A DNA stretch of 64,000 bases from Siderastrea siderea (GCA_964030785.1 OZ034971.1:31162304-31226303), one strand, 5' to 3'. Positions 1 through 11,853 are shown, counted from the first letter of the stretch. Notes: generated from the letters alone by a model not told the origin. Program-made: numbers and translations.

Positions 1-381
1 AGCTAGACTCAAAATTCGAGATTTCGATGCGGCCCATAGTTCTCGTGATCTAAGATTCTATATTTAAACAAAACTTCGGACATTTTTAAACTGAAATAAT
101 GGTCTTGTACTATTTGTCTTATTTTATCTTCTAGCTAACACACCAGGACGTACGTTTTCGTTTTTATAGATCCGGAAAATCTTCTAGCCTAACTGGAAAA
201 TTGACGATCGCCCGGCGAGATATTGATTAGTACTAAGCACTTTTTATGCGCGTGGCTAAAGTTTTTTCTCTGGTCGGCGTTTACCCGGACAAACGGATTC
301 AACAAGCAATCGGATCCAACATTGTCGAACATTGTTAAATTCAGCACGTCGGACCGGTTAAAACACTCAGTTGAATGGTGT

Positions 382-592
382 TAACCCTTGAAGCCCTAAC
401 AGTGACGAAGATGAAATTTCTCTTTTCATTATTATTACTTGTTCAAATAATCAACTGATGAGAGCAAAGAAAGTGGTCAACAAGGATGAGATGTCTTGAT
501 ATTTAGACAAATTCTCTTTGTTAGTTTTATGAGAAATGTATAGAGAACAGTAAGGAGAATATGCATTTTTGTCTCGGGGCGTAAAGGGTTAA
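382..592. mobile_element. TTAA-flanked MITE, copy 1
   Basis: A 211-bp element runs from TTAACCCTTGAAGCCC to a mirrored end GGGGCGTAAAGGGTTAA. The ends form an imperfect terminal inverted repeat bounded by TTAA, as in piggyBac- or Kolobok-type elements. Related sequence recurs inverted at 703-853 and again at 43918-44131, which supports a dispersed repeat. No coding capacity is seen. Confidence 0.6.
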
Positions 593-702
593 ATGATTCT
601 GAAGGATTGTGTTGAAGTGTTCAACAAAGTTTGGCTTCCATCAAACATTCGTCAATCCAACAAAGTCGTCCTCAGCAATGTTGAATAATGTTGAACCCGT
701 TT

Positions 703-853
703 AACCCTATCATAAAAATCATATGCTCGATACGTTTCACGCGGAACTAGTAAGGAGAATTTGTCTAAATATCAAGACATCTTCTCCTTGGTGAATGTTT
801 GAACAAGTAGTGATGATGTAAAGAGAAATCTCATTTTCGTTAGGGCTTAAATG
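703..853. mobile_element. TTAA-type MITE, partial inverted copy 2
   Basis: Read on the minus strand this segment matches the inside of the 382-592 element, including the stretches around 'ACTTGTTCAAACATT' and 'GACAAATTCTCCTTAC'. It is shorter and more diverged. With copy 1 it forms an inverted pair about 110 bp apart. Confidence 0.5.
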
Positions 854-1818
854 GCTAATACTTGTACACCCTTCGATATGGAATGATTCAAACAAAGAAT
901 CCAATCCCTCAATGGGAAAACGTTCACGCTGGATAAAAGAGCCTGCAATACTGACCTAAAGTTGGGTATATAGTGCCAATAAACATGTAATCTTACCTGA
1001 AAACAATTTTTGTCAAGCTTTTCGGAACGCCAAACGCCTAGCCCAAGTCCAAAGAGGCGAGTTTTTAATACTGAGAATTCATGTTTTTGTGTGGACAGTG
1101 AAAAACAAAGGATCTCGACTCAAGAAGTGATCATTGAAAAAAATATTTGATGACATCCCCCTTAAAGCTCTATTAATACAAAAACAACTTATTCCTTTGT
1201 GGTAAAACCCGTTTCATGGCGAGCATTTTCAACATTAAACTGTGTCCTGTGGTGAAAAGGCGTCTTTGTGCAAAATAAGAAAAAATTAAATGTTGTTCGT
1301 TGGGCAAGTCAGTACGACTTAAAGATCTGACGTTTTCACGTGCATGTCCGAGATCCGGCATCAACACGAGGGCGAAAAATCAGTCATTGTCTTGGTGAGA
1401 ATATTTGTTTTTACCACGAGGTTTTTCAACGGAAATTATTGCTGTTCAGCTCCTCTTTTATGTGCGAAAGATAGGCTAAAACATCACACTATGCAGCTCT
1501 TTCTATTGAAAGCTCTTTCTTCCAGTGGCATGAAAGCCAGGAGGAGCATCCCTTTTCAAGTGAATCATCTCTTAGTTAAGTAAGAAGGAAAATGGATTGG
1601 CAGAAGCCGGGATGAATGTCATTTTCATCTACACGACAGTAACAACCAAAAAACTCCAGTTAAGAAATTGTGCGCTTACAAGGTCGATAATGTTAGCGTT
1701 TTTTTTTTGGAGGGGCGTTTAAACCTGAGTACTGATTAAAACAAACCCTATTACGAGAGATGTGCAGATGCTTTAGTTAAGCTTCACTGCTGGACTGCAA
1801 TTCATTTTCTGTTGATGT
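854..1818. other. No recognised gene
   Basis: Only short open frames occur here and none resembles a known protein. I see no RNA gene and no clear repeat. Confidence 0.4.
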
Positions 1819-2027
1819 TATAGCCTGGATAGCCGGCGGGATCGTTCGCGTGCGCAAAGTTTTGGTTTGGTAGAGGAGAAGAAGCCGCGCGGAGAATGGA
1901 GAGGAGACGCTTTGCTCGTTTTCTCGCGCCTTCGACTCTCGCTTTTCGCCGCAAAGCCGTGAGAATGGCCGCTTCGCCGCCAAAACTACTCGCGCAAATA
2001 CAATTCCGCCAGCTACGCAGGCTATTG
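1819..2027. mobile_element. GC-richer short inverted-repeat element
   Basis: The ends read 'agcctggatagcc' and, mirrored, 'agctacgcaggct', and the interior is much more GC-rich than its surroundings. Similar 'gatgtta' words lie just outside each end and could be remnants of a target duplication. I infer a MITE-like insertion. The short open frames inside it look incidental. Confidence 0.4.
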
Positions 2028-2600
2028 ATGTTAATGTTAATTGATACCATGACCACTATTTCACTTTACCCCTTGTGGTGATAAACAAAGACGGAATGCC
2101 AAGCAAACTCTCCCTATCATTTAGCTATGGAGAGAGATTAGCCATTCTTACAGCGTATATAAATTTTTCTATGAAAACCGTATACAAGCTATTACCATCT
2201 TTGACGTTCAGCTTTGATTGTAGATCCGTCATCGGACTTATCAAAATAATTTTTTTTTCAAGGCTGGATGTCATTTGACTGCCATTTTAATTGCACGTCT
2301 TCTTACAACTGACTTCAATTTGGCATACGAAGACAATCGATAACTGATAATCTTCACCGAAATAGCAGCATCCTGCTGCTTTATTACCCCGAGGTGCTCA
2401 CAATTTTACATTTTTCTTTTCAGAATTTCCCTATTACAGAATAATAGCTGAAAAGAACCTTTGTTAAGAAATCGTCATCATCTTCGTGAAGACGATAACT
2501 AACAATGATCTATGTTAAGATAGCCGGACAATAACTTTTTTCTTTATGTGGCAGGTACATCACGAATGTTTGGAACCCTGTAAACATCTGCTCTTCCTTC

Positions 2601-2607
2601 TATATAA
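2601..2607 (+). promoter_or_regulatory. Candidate TATA box of the GPCR gene
   Basis: TATATAAA-type sequence lies about 155 bp upstream of the GPCR start codon, in an otherwise non-coding leader. The distance allows a 5' UTR of roughly 120-130 nt without an intron. Motif only; the transcription start is not known. Confidence 0.4.
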
Positions 2608-2761
2608 AGGAAGGTAACAAAGCTATAAATTTGAATACGGCGGCTTTGTGTCGGAAAGTCTGATCCTCGGTGTGAAAAACACTTTAACTTGAACTAAAGT
2701 TTGAGTAAAGAAAACAAGCTAAAAGGCATATTCATCAGGGACCATAGGAGTAGATGCAGCC

Positions 2762-3793
2762 ATGAATAACACGTACTTCAACGGTAGCATTCCGAATAAA
2801 GAGGATTTTGTCAACAAGAGTATGAACAAAACAGGTAACGAAGCCAATGCCACAACACCAGAAATTCCATCTTCCAGCAATATCCACCTTCCTCTCGTGA
2901 TGTTGGGCGTTCTTTCGTGTCTAATTGTGGCGGCCAACACACTGGTCATCGTTTTGGTTTACAAAAACAAGCAACTGCGAACAATAACTAACTTATGTCT
3001 AACGTGCCTGGCCATTTCCGATCTATTGTCAGGGCTTGTTGCCATCCCTTTGATATTTGCCTGCAATCTTACGCAATTTGGAGATGGCTTTGCCGCTTGC
3101 ATAGCCATGGATCTTGCATCGCGGTTCATCGCCATATCCACGATTCTGCATCTTGTAATTGTCACGTTTGAACGTTATGCAATGATAATCTACCCAATGC
3201 ATTACTACAGGATTATTTCTAAGCAAACTATGGTGGCTTCCATGACCTTTATCTGGATTTTTTCACTGACCGTATCACTGATTCAGCTGACTTGGATCAG
3301 CCTTGATCCCTCCCAAACGGAGTCTCACGAGCGACAGAAGGATGTCATCTACAGCTACAGTTGTTTTGTATCTCTCGTGGCTCTTCCGTTAATCCTCCTT
3401 GCGGTCGTCTACGTTCGCATTTTCTTAGCTCTGCGATCACAGCTGAAAAAAATTCGCCGACAGGTGTCTCATATTACACGCTCGAGGCGTGCGAGGCAAA
3501 AACGCGGCCAAAAACGAGCGGTGACCATTTTGGGCTCCATGATTCTCGCCTTTATCTTAGGGTGGTTTTCCTACTTTCTTAGCGGGATTCTTTATGACGA
3601 GAATGTTGAGTTTCATCTTCCGCCGGCTGTTAACATAACACTTCTCTTCATGAGGTATGGTACCTCCCTTATCAATCCTCTCTTGTACACGTTGTTTAAG
3701 GAGGATTTCAGAAACGTTTTGAAATCGTACGTTTTCAAAAAGACGCAAAATTGCTTGGATGAAATTCCTTTAAGTAGTAATGCTGTTTCTTGA
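2762..3793 (+). CDS. Rhodopsin-like (class A) G-protein-coupled receptor
   Basis: An intact single-exon frame of 343 residues for a seven-helix plasma-membrane receptor. The N-terminus has five N-glycosylation sequons (N2, N7, N18, N22, N29) and no signal peptide. Family marks: LAISD in TM2 (D87), a TM3 cysteine (C113), ERY at 137-139 in place of DRY, W165 in TM4, an ECL2 cysteine (C201) that can pair with C113, P209 in TM5, and NPLLY (305-309) in TM7. The third loop is very basic (residues 229-252), as expected for G-protein coupling. TM6 has GWFSYF, so the usual CWxP proline is missing. The ligand cannot be assigned; it is broadly amine/adenosine-receptor-like. Intronless receptors of this kind are common in cnidarians. 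Its 3' end is duplicated at 28089. Confidence 0.93.
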   Translation: MNNTYFNGSIPNKEDFVNKSMNKTGNEANATTPEIPSSSNIHLPLVMLGVLSCLIVAANTLVIVLVYKNKQLRTITNLCLTCLAISDLLSGLVAIPLIFACNLTQFGDGFAACIAMDLASRFIAISTILHLVIVTFERYAMIIYPMHYYRIISKQTMVASMTFIWIFSLTVSLIQLTWISLDPSQTESHERQKDVIYSYSCFVSLVALPLILLAVVYVRIFLALRSQLKKIRRQVSHITRSRRARQKRGQKRAVTILGSMILAFILGWFSYFLSGILYDENVEFHLPPAVNITLLFMRYGTSLINPLLYTLFKEDFRNVLKSYVFKKTQNCLDEIPLSSNAVS

Positions 3794-4055
3794 AAAGAAA
3801 ACGAGACATTTAGTTTTTATCTGACTTGTGATACATCATGTGCCACCCGAAGAAACCGATTTAAGCCACCCTCAAACTGGGAAAATCGTACGTATAGAAA
3901 TATTACAGTACTACGTTTTAGAGACAACTTTTAGAATTTGTATTACATTGCCAATGAAAGAAAGCATTTCAGGTAGAAACTACAAAATTCCCCGAATTGA
4001 AGAGGTCTCAGTGTCAAGCACTGAAAAAGTTTGAAAAAATGTAAAAGTGAATAAA
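3794..4055 (+). other. GPCR 3' UTR with AATAAA signal
   Basis: Non-coding sequence after the GPCR stop ends with an AATAAA polyadenylation signal at 4050-4055. Much of the first 250 bp is recognisable again at 28128-28330, so this UTR was part of a duplicated segment. Confidence 0.5.
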
Positions 4056-4663
4056 CTATACCTCGAGGATGACTTCATTGACGAGAACCTTTGGTGTTTA
4101 TGTTAATTTTAAATAGTAGATCACCTGAGTAGAACACTTCGAGTTCACTTCTGAGTTCTGAGCTTGTTGGTCGGTCCATCAAAAATTGTTTTAAGATACC
4201 ACATTATTATTTATCAGTGTGTTTAGTGTTTACCAACAGCTAATCCCTCGTCCTATTACAACAGGGTTGGGGCCTGGAAGGGGGATGAATGGTCACAAAA
4301 AAACGTAGGATAAATTGACAGTTTCACTAGTTAAAACTAAGGCATTCATTTGACAAAATCAACTACTAGGGGAAATGTATCTTGAAGTTGATGATGAGAA
4401 AAGAGGGTGGATTTCACTGACAGCTAAGAGAATGATGGGGGTAATGTGTCAGCTGAATGATTGAAATGCCCAATTTCCTCTATGAAACAAAGCATCGTGG
4501 TAGTTGTGTTCCACATAACTAGTCGAAGTACTGCTGTGCACAAGTTTTAGTATTCCGAACTTTATTTCGCAAATAGGATGGTTTATTCATTCTAGGTTAA
4601 AGGTTTCTCACCTGGAATGCAGCCTCATTTGAAGAACAGAAAATAGCCACACAGTGGTGGTTT
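4056..4663. other. Non-coding flank, paralogous to 36.4-36.9 kb
   Basis: No gene is seen. Short blocks such as 'gatgatgagaaa' after 'atgtatctt' and 'gagttctgag' recur in order near 36.5-36.75 kb, so this belongs to the segmental duplication that also carries the ZP genes. Confidence 0.45.
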
Positions 4664-6042
4664 TGTACAGCGCCGCAAATGATCCCGAGACCGCAAATGA
4701 TCCCCGACCGCAAATGATCCCCAAATTGGACCACAAATGATCCCAGAACCGCAAGTGATCCCCACTGCGGACCGCAAAATGATCCCGCTAAATAATAGGA
4801 ATGGAATGGACAACAGAACGGCGATGACATTGTAAAGGTGTGGACTCTGGAATGGCGTGGACAAAGTTTGTCTTTATTATTCCTCAAAGCACGTTTTAGC
4901 CCCATCAATCATGAGTTAGATATTTTATTTCGAGGCCCAAAAAATAAAATAAATAAATAAAATGTTACTATGTAGTCCTATAAAGTCGCAATTGTTTTTG
5001 TACCTTTGGTTTAGCATGCATGTTGTAAATATACCTGGTTTAATTTGTGTATTTTCTTTACGATCTGTTACGGAATAACAGAATGCTTTCTTATACATGT
5101 ACAAGTAGTACGAGCGCTAGTCACGAGAAAATTTGCAACCACTCATGTTAACTGATTTTACCAGCCAGCTACAAATATATATATTTCTTTATCTCGAGCG
5201 GGTTAACGTTTTCTTTCTAGAGCAATGCTCAGTGGAAAAATCAATGGGTTCACTCCAACACTCAAATTTACAATATAGAATACTTTTCTGATTTCTCAGG
5301 TGGGTATATTACCAGCTCGATGCAACACGTTATGCACATTTGACAGGTTGCGTGACAACTCAAATAGTTACCTATAAAAGGCATCGGCTGCCAAGGATAA
5401 TATGGAAGGCATTTCCGCCACAAGCACAAAAGACAAGATCCAAACCTAGCTCGGTTTTCTTATCACTTTCATTTTCTGGTCTTTGTCACCTCCACCAGCA
5501 TTAACGCCAACAAAAAACGCCAATGAAAGGACGAGATTATTCAAATTGGAGACCAGTTTAGCAATTTGTACAAGCGCGATCGCAAGCGAACAGGACACTG
5601 CCTTAATACATGGTCTAGTGACCTTCTCACACATTGTTTAGTGACCTTTGATTTCAAAGCCAGATGTCAATCACCGTGCCCTGGAAACCCGTGGCTTTCT
5701 CGACTGTCGCGGTCTCTGTCGACCATCGGTTGGTCATCCATGCGATCTTTGTATACATGTTTAAAATATATTTTTTAAACATAATCATGTTTGCCTTCTA
5801 TGCCATTGTGGTCTAGAGCCTTTTAAATGTTTTATTTCACTGATCTCGATCAATAAGAAATTTTCCTGTTTTTCGATTTATTTTGGTCAGTACTTTCACG
5901 CCATTCCGAATTTTTTCAGCGGGATCATTTGCGGACCGCTGTGGGGATCATTTGTGGCTCTGGGATCATTTGCGGTCCAATTTGGGGATCATTTGCGGTC
6001 GGGGATCATTTGCGGTCTCGGGATCATTTGCGGCGCTGTACA
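4664..6042. mobile_element. 1.38-kb non-autonomous DNA transposon with repeat-rich TIRs
   Basis: Terminal inverted repeats of about 140-150 bp start TGTACAGCGCCGC at 4664 and end with the exact mirror at 6042. Each arm contains six spaced copies of a 13-bp word close to CGCAAATGATCCC, or its complement in the right arm. Such subterminal arrays are usually transposase-binding sites. The interior (about 4810-5890) has no recognisable coding region. The target duplication is unclear; at most a short GTTT flanks both ends. Confidence 0.8.
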
Positions 6043-6618
6043 GTTTTGCATTCAACTCCTATGATTCCCTACAGGGGACTGGGCAATTTTGGGCAGTCAC
6101 TGACAACTCCGTAGCGCATGCATGATAACCACAAAGGTATAATAGTTTTCATTGCACAAAATGCAATAGACAAATTTATTGATCTCATGTCATACAGCAG
6201 CAGGCACCTAACACCACACAAATATTATGACATCAAATACTTCTGCATAGGCCTTTCAAAGTCGCCTTGGACAAAATAAGCTTCACCAGCCGAATAAAGC
6301 TATGCTTTTGGATAATTTATCTTCTAAACAGACTTTCGAAAATTTTGAAAAAAATTCTTTTTCATGAGAAACGGCTATGTATTTAACCAGTTTCATTTGA
6401 TCTTAAACAACTTCCCCGACTTTCCGTCTATTTTTCTCTACTTATAATCATGCGTTCTCTCACTGCTGAGAATTCGATCCCTTGAGGCAAACAAAAGCAT
6501 CTTCGTAGCTTGATAAAAACGTACGTTAGTTTAAAATTAACTTAATCCGAAAATTCAGTTTGCTTAATCCCCCAAACAAATGATGGGACATGTTCACGAT
6601 CTGTTGTTTCAACTATTT
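6043..6618. other. Non-coding flank of the duplicated block
   Basis: No gene is seen. From about 6130 the sequence aligns by eye with 36930 onward, for example 'gttttcattgcacaaaatg' followed by 'ttattgatctcatg'. Confidence 0.5.
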
Positions 6619-7311
6619 CCCGGCGATATCAATCAATGAAAATCAATCATTGATTGCAATCAATATAATCAATAATAATCAATAATAATCAATTGATTAT
6701 TATTGATTGGCTCAACCAATCAATAAAAATCGATACTCACTCACCAAATCGTCTTAATTGCTATTGATTATTATTGATTTTTAAAGAGAATCAATAATTG
6801 ATTACGCAACTTTATGGCGCTTAGTAGCGTAGACTTGCGTCATAAATCCCGGGATATTTATGTGTCCAGGGTAATTCGATTGCACAAGTTTTTCCCGTGT
6901 TTTGATAATTCCTTGCATTCCCAAACGGGATTCTCACAACACACTTGTTTCCGGACTTCACTTTCCGGACTTTAGTAATTAGTGAGCTTTTAGTAGTTAA
7001 ACTGTAGTAAAAGTGCTACAAATTTGAAACATTTGATTTGTAATAACGTAAAGCATAGCAAATAAAGTTTAGTGAATGGTTTGTTGTTCATATGGTGCGT
7101 TTTTATTGAAGATAAATAACAAATTTCATAATCAATAAAAATCAATATCAATCAATAATAATCAATGATAATCAATAAAAATCGATACTCACTCAACTTT
7201 AAGGCATTGATTTTTATTGATTTCCAATACCAATCAATTAATTGTTATTGATTGTTATTGATTATTATTGATTTTATTGATTATTGATTTTCATTGATTG
7301 ATATCGCCGGG
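6619..7311. mobile_element. 693-bp MITE rich in ATCAATAA repeats
   Basis: The termini are a perfect inverted repeat starting CCCGGCGATATCAATC and running at least 29 bp. The body is packed with AT-rich ATCAATAA/TTATTGAT words in both orientations. The 7-bp target duplication ACTATTT lies at 6612-6618 and 7312-7318. The paralogous position near 37384-37390 carries a single ACTATTT with no insert, which confirms the borders. Confidence 0.85.
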
Positions 7312-8189
7312 ACTATTTTCAAGCCAAATTTCAATGTAAAAATACTTTACACTTTATACCAAAGCTCTATCCCCTCAGATGCTGGTGAAATGCCCGAAGT
7401 ACAAAAGACATCCTTTCGATTCTCCGTTTACCTTTATTCCTGGTTTTGGTTAAGTGGCTAAAAGCTAATTTTGATATATGACATTCATTTGTTTTAAATG
7501 TTTGAAATACTAACAACTTGTACTGTATTATGACACCTAGTACCTAGGGTAATAAAAGAAATTTATTTCTTTATTTTTTTATTCCACAACGTTTGGAAAA
7601 GGACAAAAAGCAGAGCACTGCTAAATAAATGAGATATTTTCGACAATCCGGGGAAATGAAGCGAAGATATGAGCAGCGTCGAAAGCTAAGCTTTAAATCC
7701 TCACCCGTTAAGCCTATATGCAGCTTTGTATTCCAAGGAAAAAGTTTAGGTTTGAGACCACCCAGAATCCACACTTCTAGCTAGGGTACACTCGAGCGGT
7801 AGATATCCAAATATGCCACTGACTTCAACAAACTAGATCTCTGGATGCTAATAAAATCATTCAGATTGATGATATCGGATGATATCAGAAAAAGCAAAGA
7901 CGTTTTTTTGCTTAAAAAGGAAAGAGTGTGGGTGTTATCGGTATACGGTTGAGTTTCATATTTCTTTTCGACACTTCTCGTTTTTCATTGCAACAAGGGG
8001 ACTACATCATCTTTTATCTTGTTTTTGTTAGGAAATATCGAGCAAGTAAACATTATATTTTGGTCTTGCGAAAAAAATTTATAGCGATTTAAAATCATTG
8101 CTGAGCATTTTCTTAGTAAATTTGAATATCTGATGCTCGAGGCCCCTTTCAAGTCCGTCAAGTCCATTTGTATTGTAAGTGAGATTGGT
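7312..8189. other. 3' flank of ZP gene copy A
   Basis: No coding sequence is recognised. The stretch aligns with the 3' flank of copy C at about 37385-38267 and is downstream of copy A, which is on the minus strand. It presumably contained the old 3' UTR. Confidence 0.45.
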
Positions 8190-8326
8190 TTAATTCTCAT
8201 CATCAATGGCAAGCACCGTGTAACCAAATGAGTTGTCACTTGACTTCTTGAAGATTATCAGCGCTGTTCCCGCTAAACAAGCAACGGACATCAGAAATAG
8301 AGCCATCATGACAGTGGGCCCAAAAC
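8190..8326 (-). pseudogene. Copy A last exon: transmembrane helix and tail
   Basis: Reads about 20 hydrophobic residues ([20 protein letters not shown]), then FKK and a short tail holding FGYTVLAI, then TAA. The 137-nt size and phase match copy C exactly. The exon itself is undamaged. Confidence 0.85.
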
Positions 8327-8693
8327 CTGGAGGTTAATGGAGAATAACCGTGATCTGGTTAATGGAATAAATTACACGAGACGCTTCCACAGATTCTGAG
8401 CGATCCAATTTGCCAGATCATGGGATTAAAACTGACAAATCCTCACCGATAGAAATAGTATGATATATCCACCAGCAATGTTGGTTCAAGGATTACTGAA
8501 AGTGAGAATTTCTTAGGTACAAATATTTACTGACCACTTTGGGTTACCAGATGTTTTTAATAACCAAAGGTTTGACACCAGTAAGCTAGTGGGTGACTGA
8601 AACGAGCTAAAATCTAAAAAACAGAAGAAAACAACACCTCAGCAGTAGAAATACTTTAACACATGCTAAGGTGACTACTTATATTCAACATAC

Positions 8694-8995
8694 CACTTGT
8701 TTCCAAACCAGTTGCGCGCTTTTCATCTCCTTTTCCACGTGAAAGATGGAGTGGGCCCTGGGCCAAAGAATACACGTCACCGGTCTCGTGATTATTCACT
8801 TCTCGTCTTCGTCGGCTACCTGATGGGCATTTTGTAGCGCATTTGGAGCCTGGGTCGGTTGCGTTGCATACAATCACGTGACAGTGGATAAACACAAATG
8901 GATGGTCAGCAATGAACTTGAAGGCTTCCAGGCTAAACCGCTGGGCGCTTGTCGAGGGCGCAGAATGGTAATTCATTGTTATGTCACTGGGGCAG
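8694..8995 (-). pseudogene. Copy A ZP-C exon with furin site
   Basis: A 302-nt exon with the cysteine-rich end of the ZP module (HCHVIVCN and CATKC), a RRRR furin-type site and the hydrophobic [10 protein letters not shown] patch. It is open and of the same length as in copies B and C. The donor is GTATGT. Confidence 0.85.
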
Positions 8996-9029
8996 CTGAA
9001 AGAACAAGTCACAAGAAACAGAAGTGCAA

Positions 9030-9420
9030 AAAAAAAAAGGAGTGTGGATAAGTAAAGGAAGGAAGGGAAACTTTCAAGAAATTTCAAATACATCAGTGGT
9101 TCTAATTTATGAAAAAAGCTTCTTATGATTCTAGACGTATTTGTTTGGATTTCAGTATTTACAGGAGAAGAGTGCAACTTTATCTTAAAGGGTGCTTACA
9201 CGGAGAGCTTCGTTTCTCTAAAAAAAAAATAGGGCGGTCAAATAAAAGGAAGGAAGGAAGGAAAGAGTTCATAAACGTCGGTGTCTCTAATTTATGACAA
9301 AAGCTGCCATGGGTTTCTAAACTTATTCGTTTCATTTTCAATACTTATAAGGGGAAGGAGCGAAAGGAGGAGCGTACTTTATCTTCAAGGGCGCTTACAG
9401 GGAGACCTTCGTTTTTTAAT
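9030..9420. repeat. Intronic tandem duplication, about 180-bp units
   Basis: Two adjacent units share 'aatttatga', 'ttcagtattt', 'actttatctt' and 'gcgcttaca/gtgcttaca' in order and each has a ggaaggaagg tract. The same pair occurs at 39045-39420 in copy C, so the duplication predates the split of A and C. Confidence 0.55.
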
Positions 9421-9587
9421 GGAAACTATTTTCAAGAGTTTAAGGGCCTTTTTTTTGAGGATGGTTGTATGCAGGGCGGTGTTTTATTCCGGGACGCTAT
9501 TTCACAGTTTAAGGCGGTAAAACGGTGTAAAAATGTTAAAATACGCTTTACTCGTCAAGCATAGACATGGAAAATCAGTGTACTTAC

Positions 9588-10163
9588 CCTGTTTTTATGA
9601 ACTCGTACTTCAAAGGATTCTTCTGATCTTGAGTGGGCGTGGTAACGCATCGATCAGCGATGATTGACAGCTGCTTGTCATTTGATGCCACTGAGACTTC
9701 AAAGAACAGACGCTTGCGCAGTGCCACGGCAACAGGGAAATCATTCTTCATGTAAGGACTCACGAATGTTTTGTCAGGAAACATGTTCAGAGACAGTGTA
9801 AAGTTTCCCTTTCCTTTATCACTGAACACAAGTTTTCTGTTACTCGGACTCCAACCCACTGATGACACAACGCCGTGTTTGGCGTAAAAGCAGCTGAATT
9901 GTATTTCAATTTCACGCACGCGCGTCACGACAACTTGAGCGGCCAAGGGACTGTGTTGGAATAGACGATGGCTGTAGGTGTGTGCCTGCTTGTTGTGTTA
10001 CATGCAGTCAGTGGTGTTGTGAGGGAGAAATCAGAACTAGTTTCTGTAGCTTTACATGTGGTGTCTAGGAGTCTAAGATGCCCACGGTCGATACCACGGA
10101 GGAGGGACTTGGGAATAACGATGATCATATTTTCGCTGTTGCACTGAACATCAACACCTGGTG
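9588..10163 (-). pseudogene. Copy A ZP-N/linker exon, frameshifted
   Basis: Matches the 586-nt copy C exon but is 576 nt long. After 'YSNTV' the frame runs into a stop; the downstream frame resumes at VVVTRVREIEI and continues open to the donor. The break lies near 9930-9955. Confidence 0.85.
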
Positions 10164-10535
10164 CTAAACAAAAAAATGGAAAATCTAATTGATATGCTTT
10201 ATCATTACTGTCATTTGACTGTATTCAGCAGACTTGTAGGGAGTGTGTGAGCCTGACGAATGATGTCGATTTTTGGTATGCAGAAACGGCTAAATAAAGC
10301 TCTTATTTGTAAGCAAGCTCGAGAGCAGCGAGGGACTAACCTAGAGGCTGTGGGAGTAGATTCACTAGCTTCTGGTGGGCCTCACTCAAGCTTTGAAACA
10401 CAACTTTAAACCGGAAATAGAACGGTAAATCGTATGAAACGAGGAAAGACAGTTTGATGAGACTGTGGTTGGGAAACTCTGCTGTCCGTTGATGTGACAG
10501 AAAGAAAACAGTACAGGCATAAGAAAATGCTACTG

Positions 10536-10710
10536 TCATGCATGTGTGATATAACAGGTATGCTTTTCATCGATTAAGCATCCCTTACAGTATACATTCT
10601 GAAAGAAACGCCTTCTTTTCGTACAGTCCGGTCCAAAGAAATGGCACTCCCAAACGCGTACATCTCCACGTTTGAACTGGATGCAGAGAGCCTCAAAAGG
10701 TAGTTTGTTA
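10536..10710 (-). other. Short cysteine-rich open frame in a copy A intron
   Basis: Minus-strand codons give a stretch with several Cys and Trp residues (for example WECHFFGPDC and YCKGC). I do not recognise a domain, it lacks a clear splice pair, and no counterpart is evident in copy C. It may be chance. Confidence 0.15.
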
Positions 10711-10829
10711 AGGTTCATAAGAGAAGAGAGAGAAAGCCAGAGTGAAACGTGGAAAACGGGAAAGGGGAAGAAGACCAACCTCCCCCCCCTCCTCAACTGG
10801 CCATCTGTAGTATGAGATCATTTCTTTAC

Positions 10830-10955
10830 CGTGGCATGTCTTGTTTTCCGATGATAACATCAGTTCCGGGTCTGGGCATTCACATTTGTAGCCTCCCACA
10901 GTATTAACACATTTGTGACTGCATCCACCATTATTTGACACACACTCGTCAATGT
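10830..10955 (-). pseudogene. Copy A calcium-binding EGF exon
   Basis: Six cysteines in cbEGF spacing, starting DIDEC and continuing NNGGCSHKC, then YKCECP and KTC. The exon has phase-1 borders, with acceptor TTTCAG and donor GTAAAG. It is undamaged by itself. Confidence 0.88.
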
Positions 10956-11150
10956 CTGAAAGAAACAGTTATCACCAGTTATTGTCAATCCTCTAACCAC
11001 CAGCTATAATTTATGTATATTCCTTGCTTCTTCTTACTTATTTGATGACAGGAGGGCCTCAAAGTGAAAGAATTGACATTCGTTAATATAAAGCAGAAAT
11101 CAAGTTAATTCAGTTGAGCAGGGAATAAGGATAATAAAAAGTTAACCCAC

Positions 11151-11345
11151 CTATACACGAAACTTTCTTAGCGCTGTCCGTCCACTGACCACGTGATCCG
11201 CACCGCCTATAAGGGGGACCTTGAAGCTGGTATCCCTCTGGACAGGAGAACGAGCAATTTGTGTTGAATTTTATCTTTGACGTAGCGCAGCTATGTGGTA
11301 TTGTTTTCACAAGACGGTTGACTTTCAGAGCTGGACACTTAACAA
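11151..11345 (-). pseudogene. Copy A CCP2/sushi exon
   Basis: One complete sushi domain: KCPAL, then NCSFSCPEGYQLQGP, RCGSRGQW and VSC, with four cysteines and the conserved Trp. It is 195 nt, open and phase 1 at both ends. Confidence 0.88.
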
Positions 11346-11853
11346 CTGAAACAAAAATATACCATACTTTAAAGAACACGTCGAAGATGTGGATTGGGCT
11401 GATAAAAGTTGGCAATTACATATACAGATAGCCTGTTTCTGGCTCAGATAGTAGGAATCAGAAAAATTGTAGAAAGCAAAAATGAAAATGAAATGCTGTC
11501 TACAATCCCGAAAAACGTTATCTTGGAGTCCGAATCAAACTTATTTGTGGACGGTAGAAGTTAAGCCTTATAGTCCCGTTTTACATAGATCGTCTCGCAT
11601 ACGACTGAAGGAAAGAATCTCAGTCGTGCGTCATCAAGAAAAAATAAAGGGAAGAGCTGCTTTGTTTGGCGGTGTACAGGAAAAAACTGTAGCGGGAAAT
11701 TGAATATTTTTTTGGACTATAATGTTTTCCTTCTAAGTTTTTGTGACCTAGGTTTGGTGAAGATTAAAATAAGTTGAATGAATTGATTCATTGGAAAGTC
11801 TTAAAAATTTATAAACAATTTGTAGATAGAAATGTTATTTAATTACTACAGAC

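Noticed and set aside
1896..2081. Arginine-rich open frame on the plus strand
   Set aside because: Lies in a GC-rich repeat with inverted ends, has open frames on both strands and no domain; it looks incidental to the repeat.
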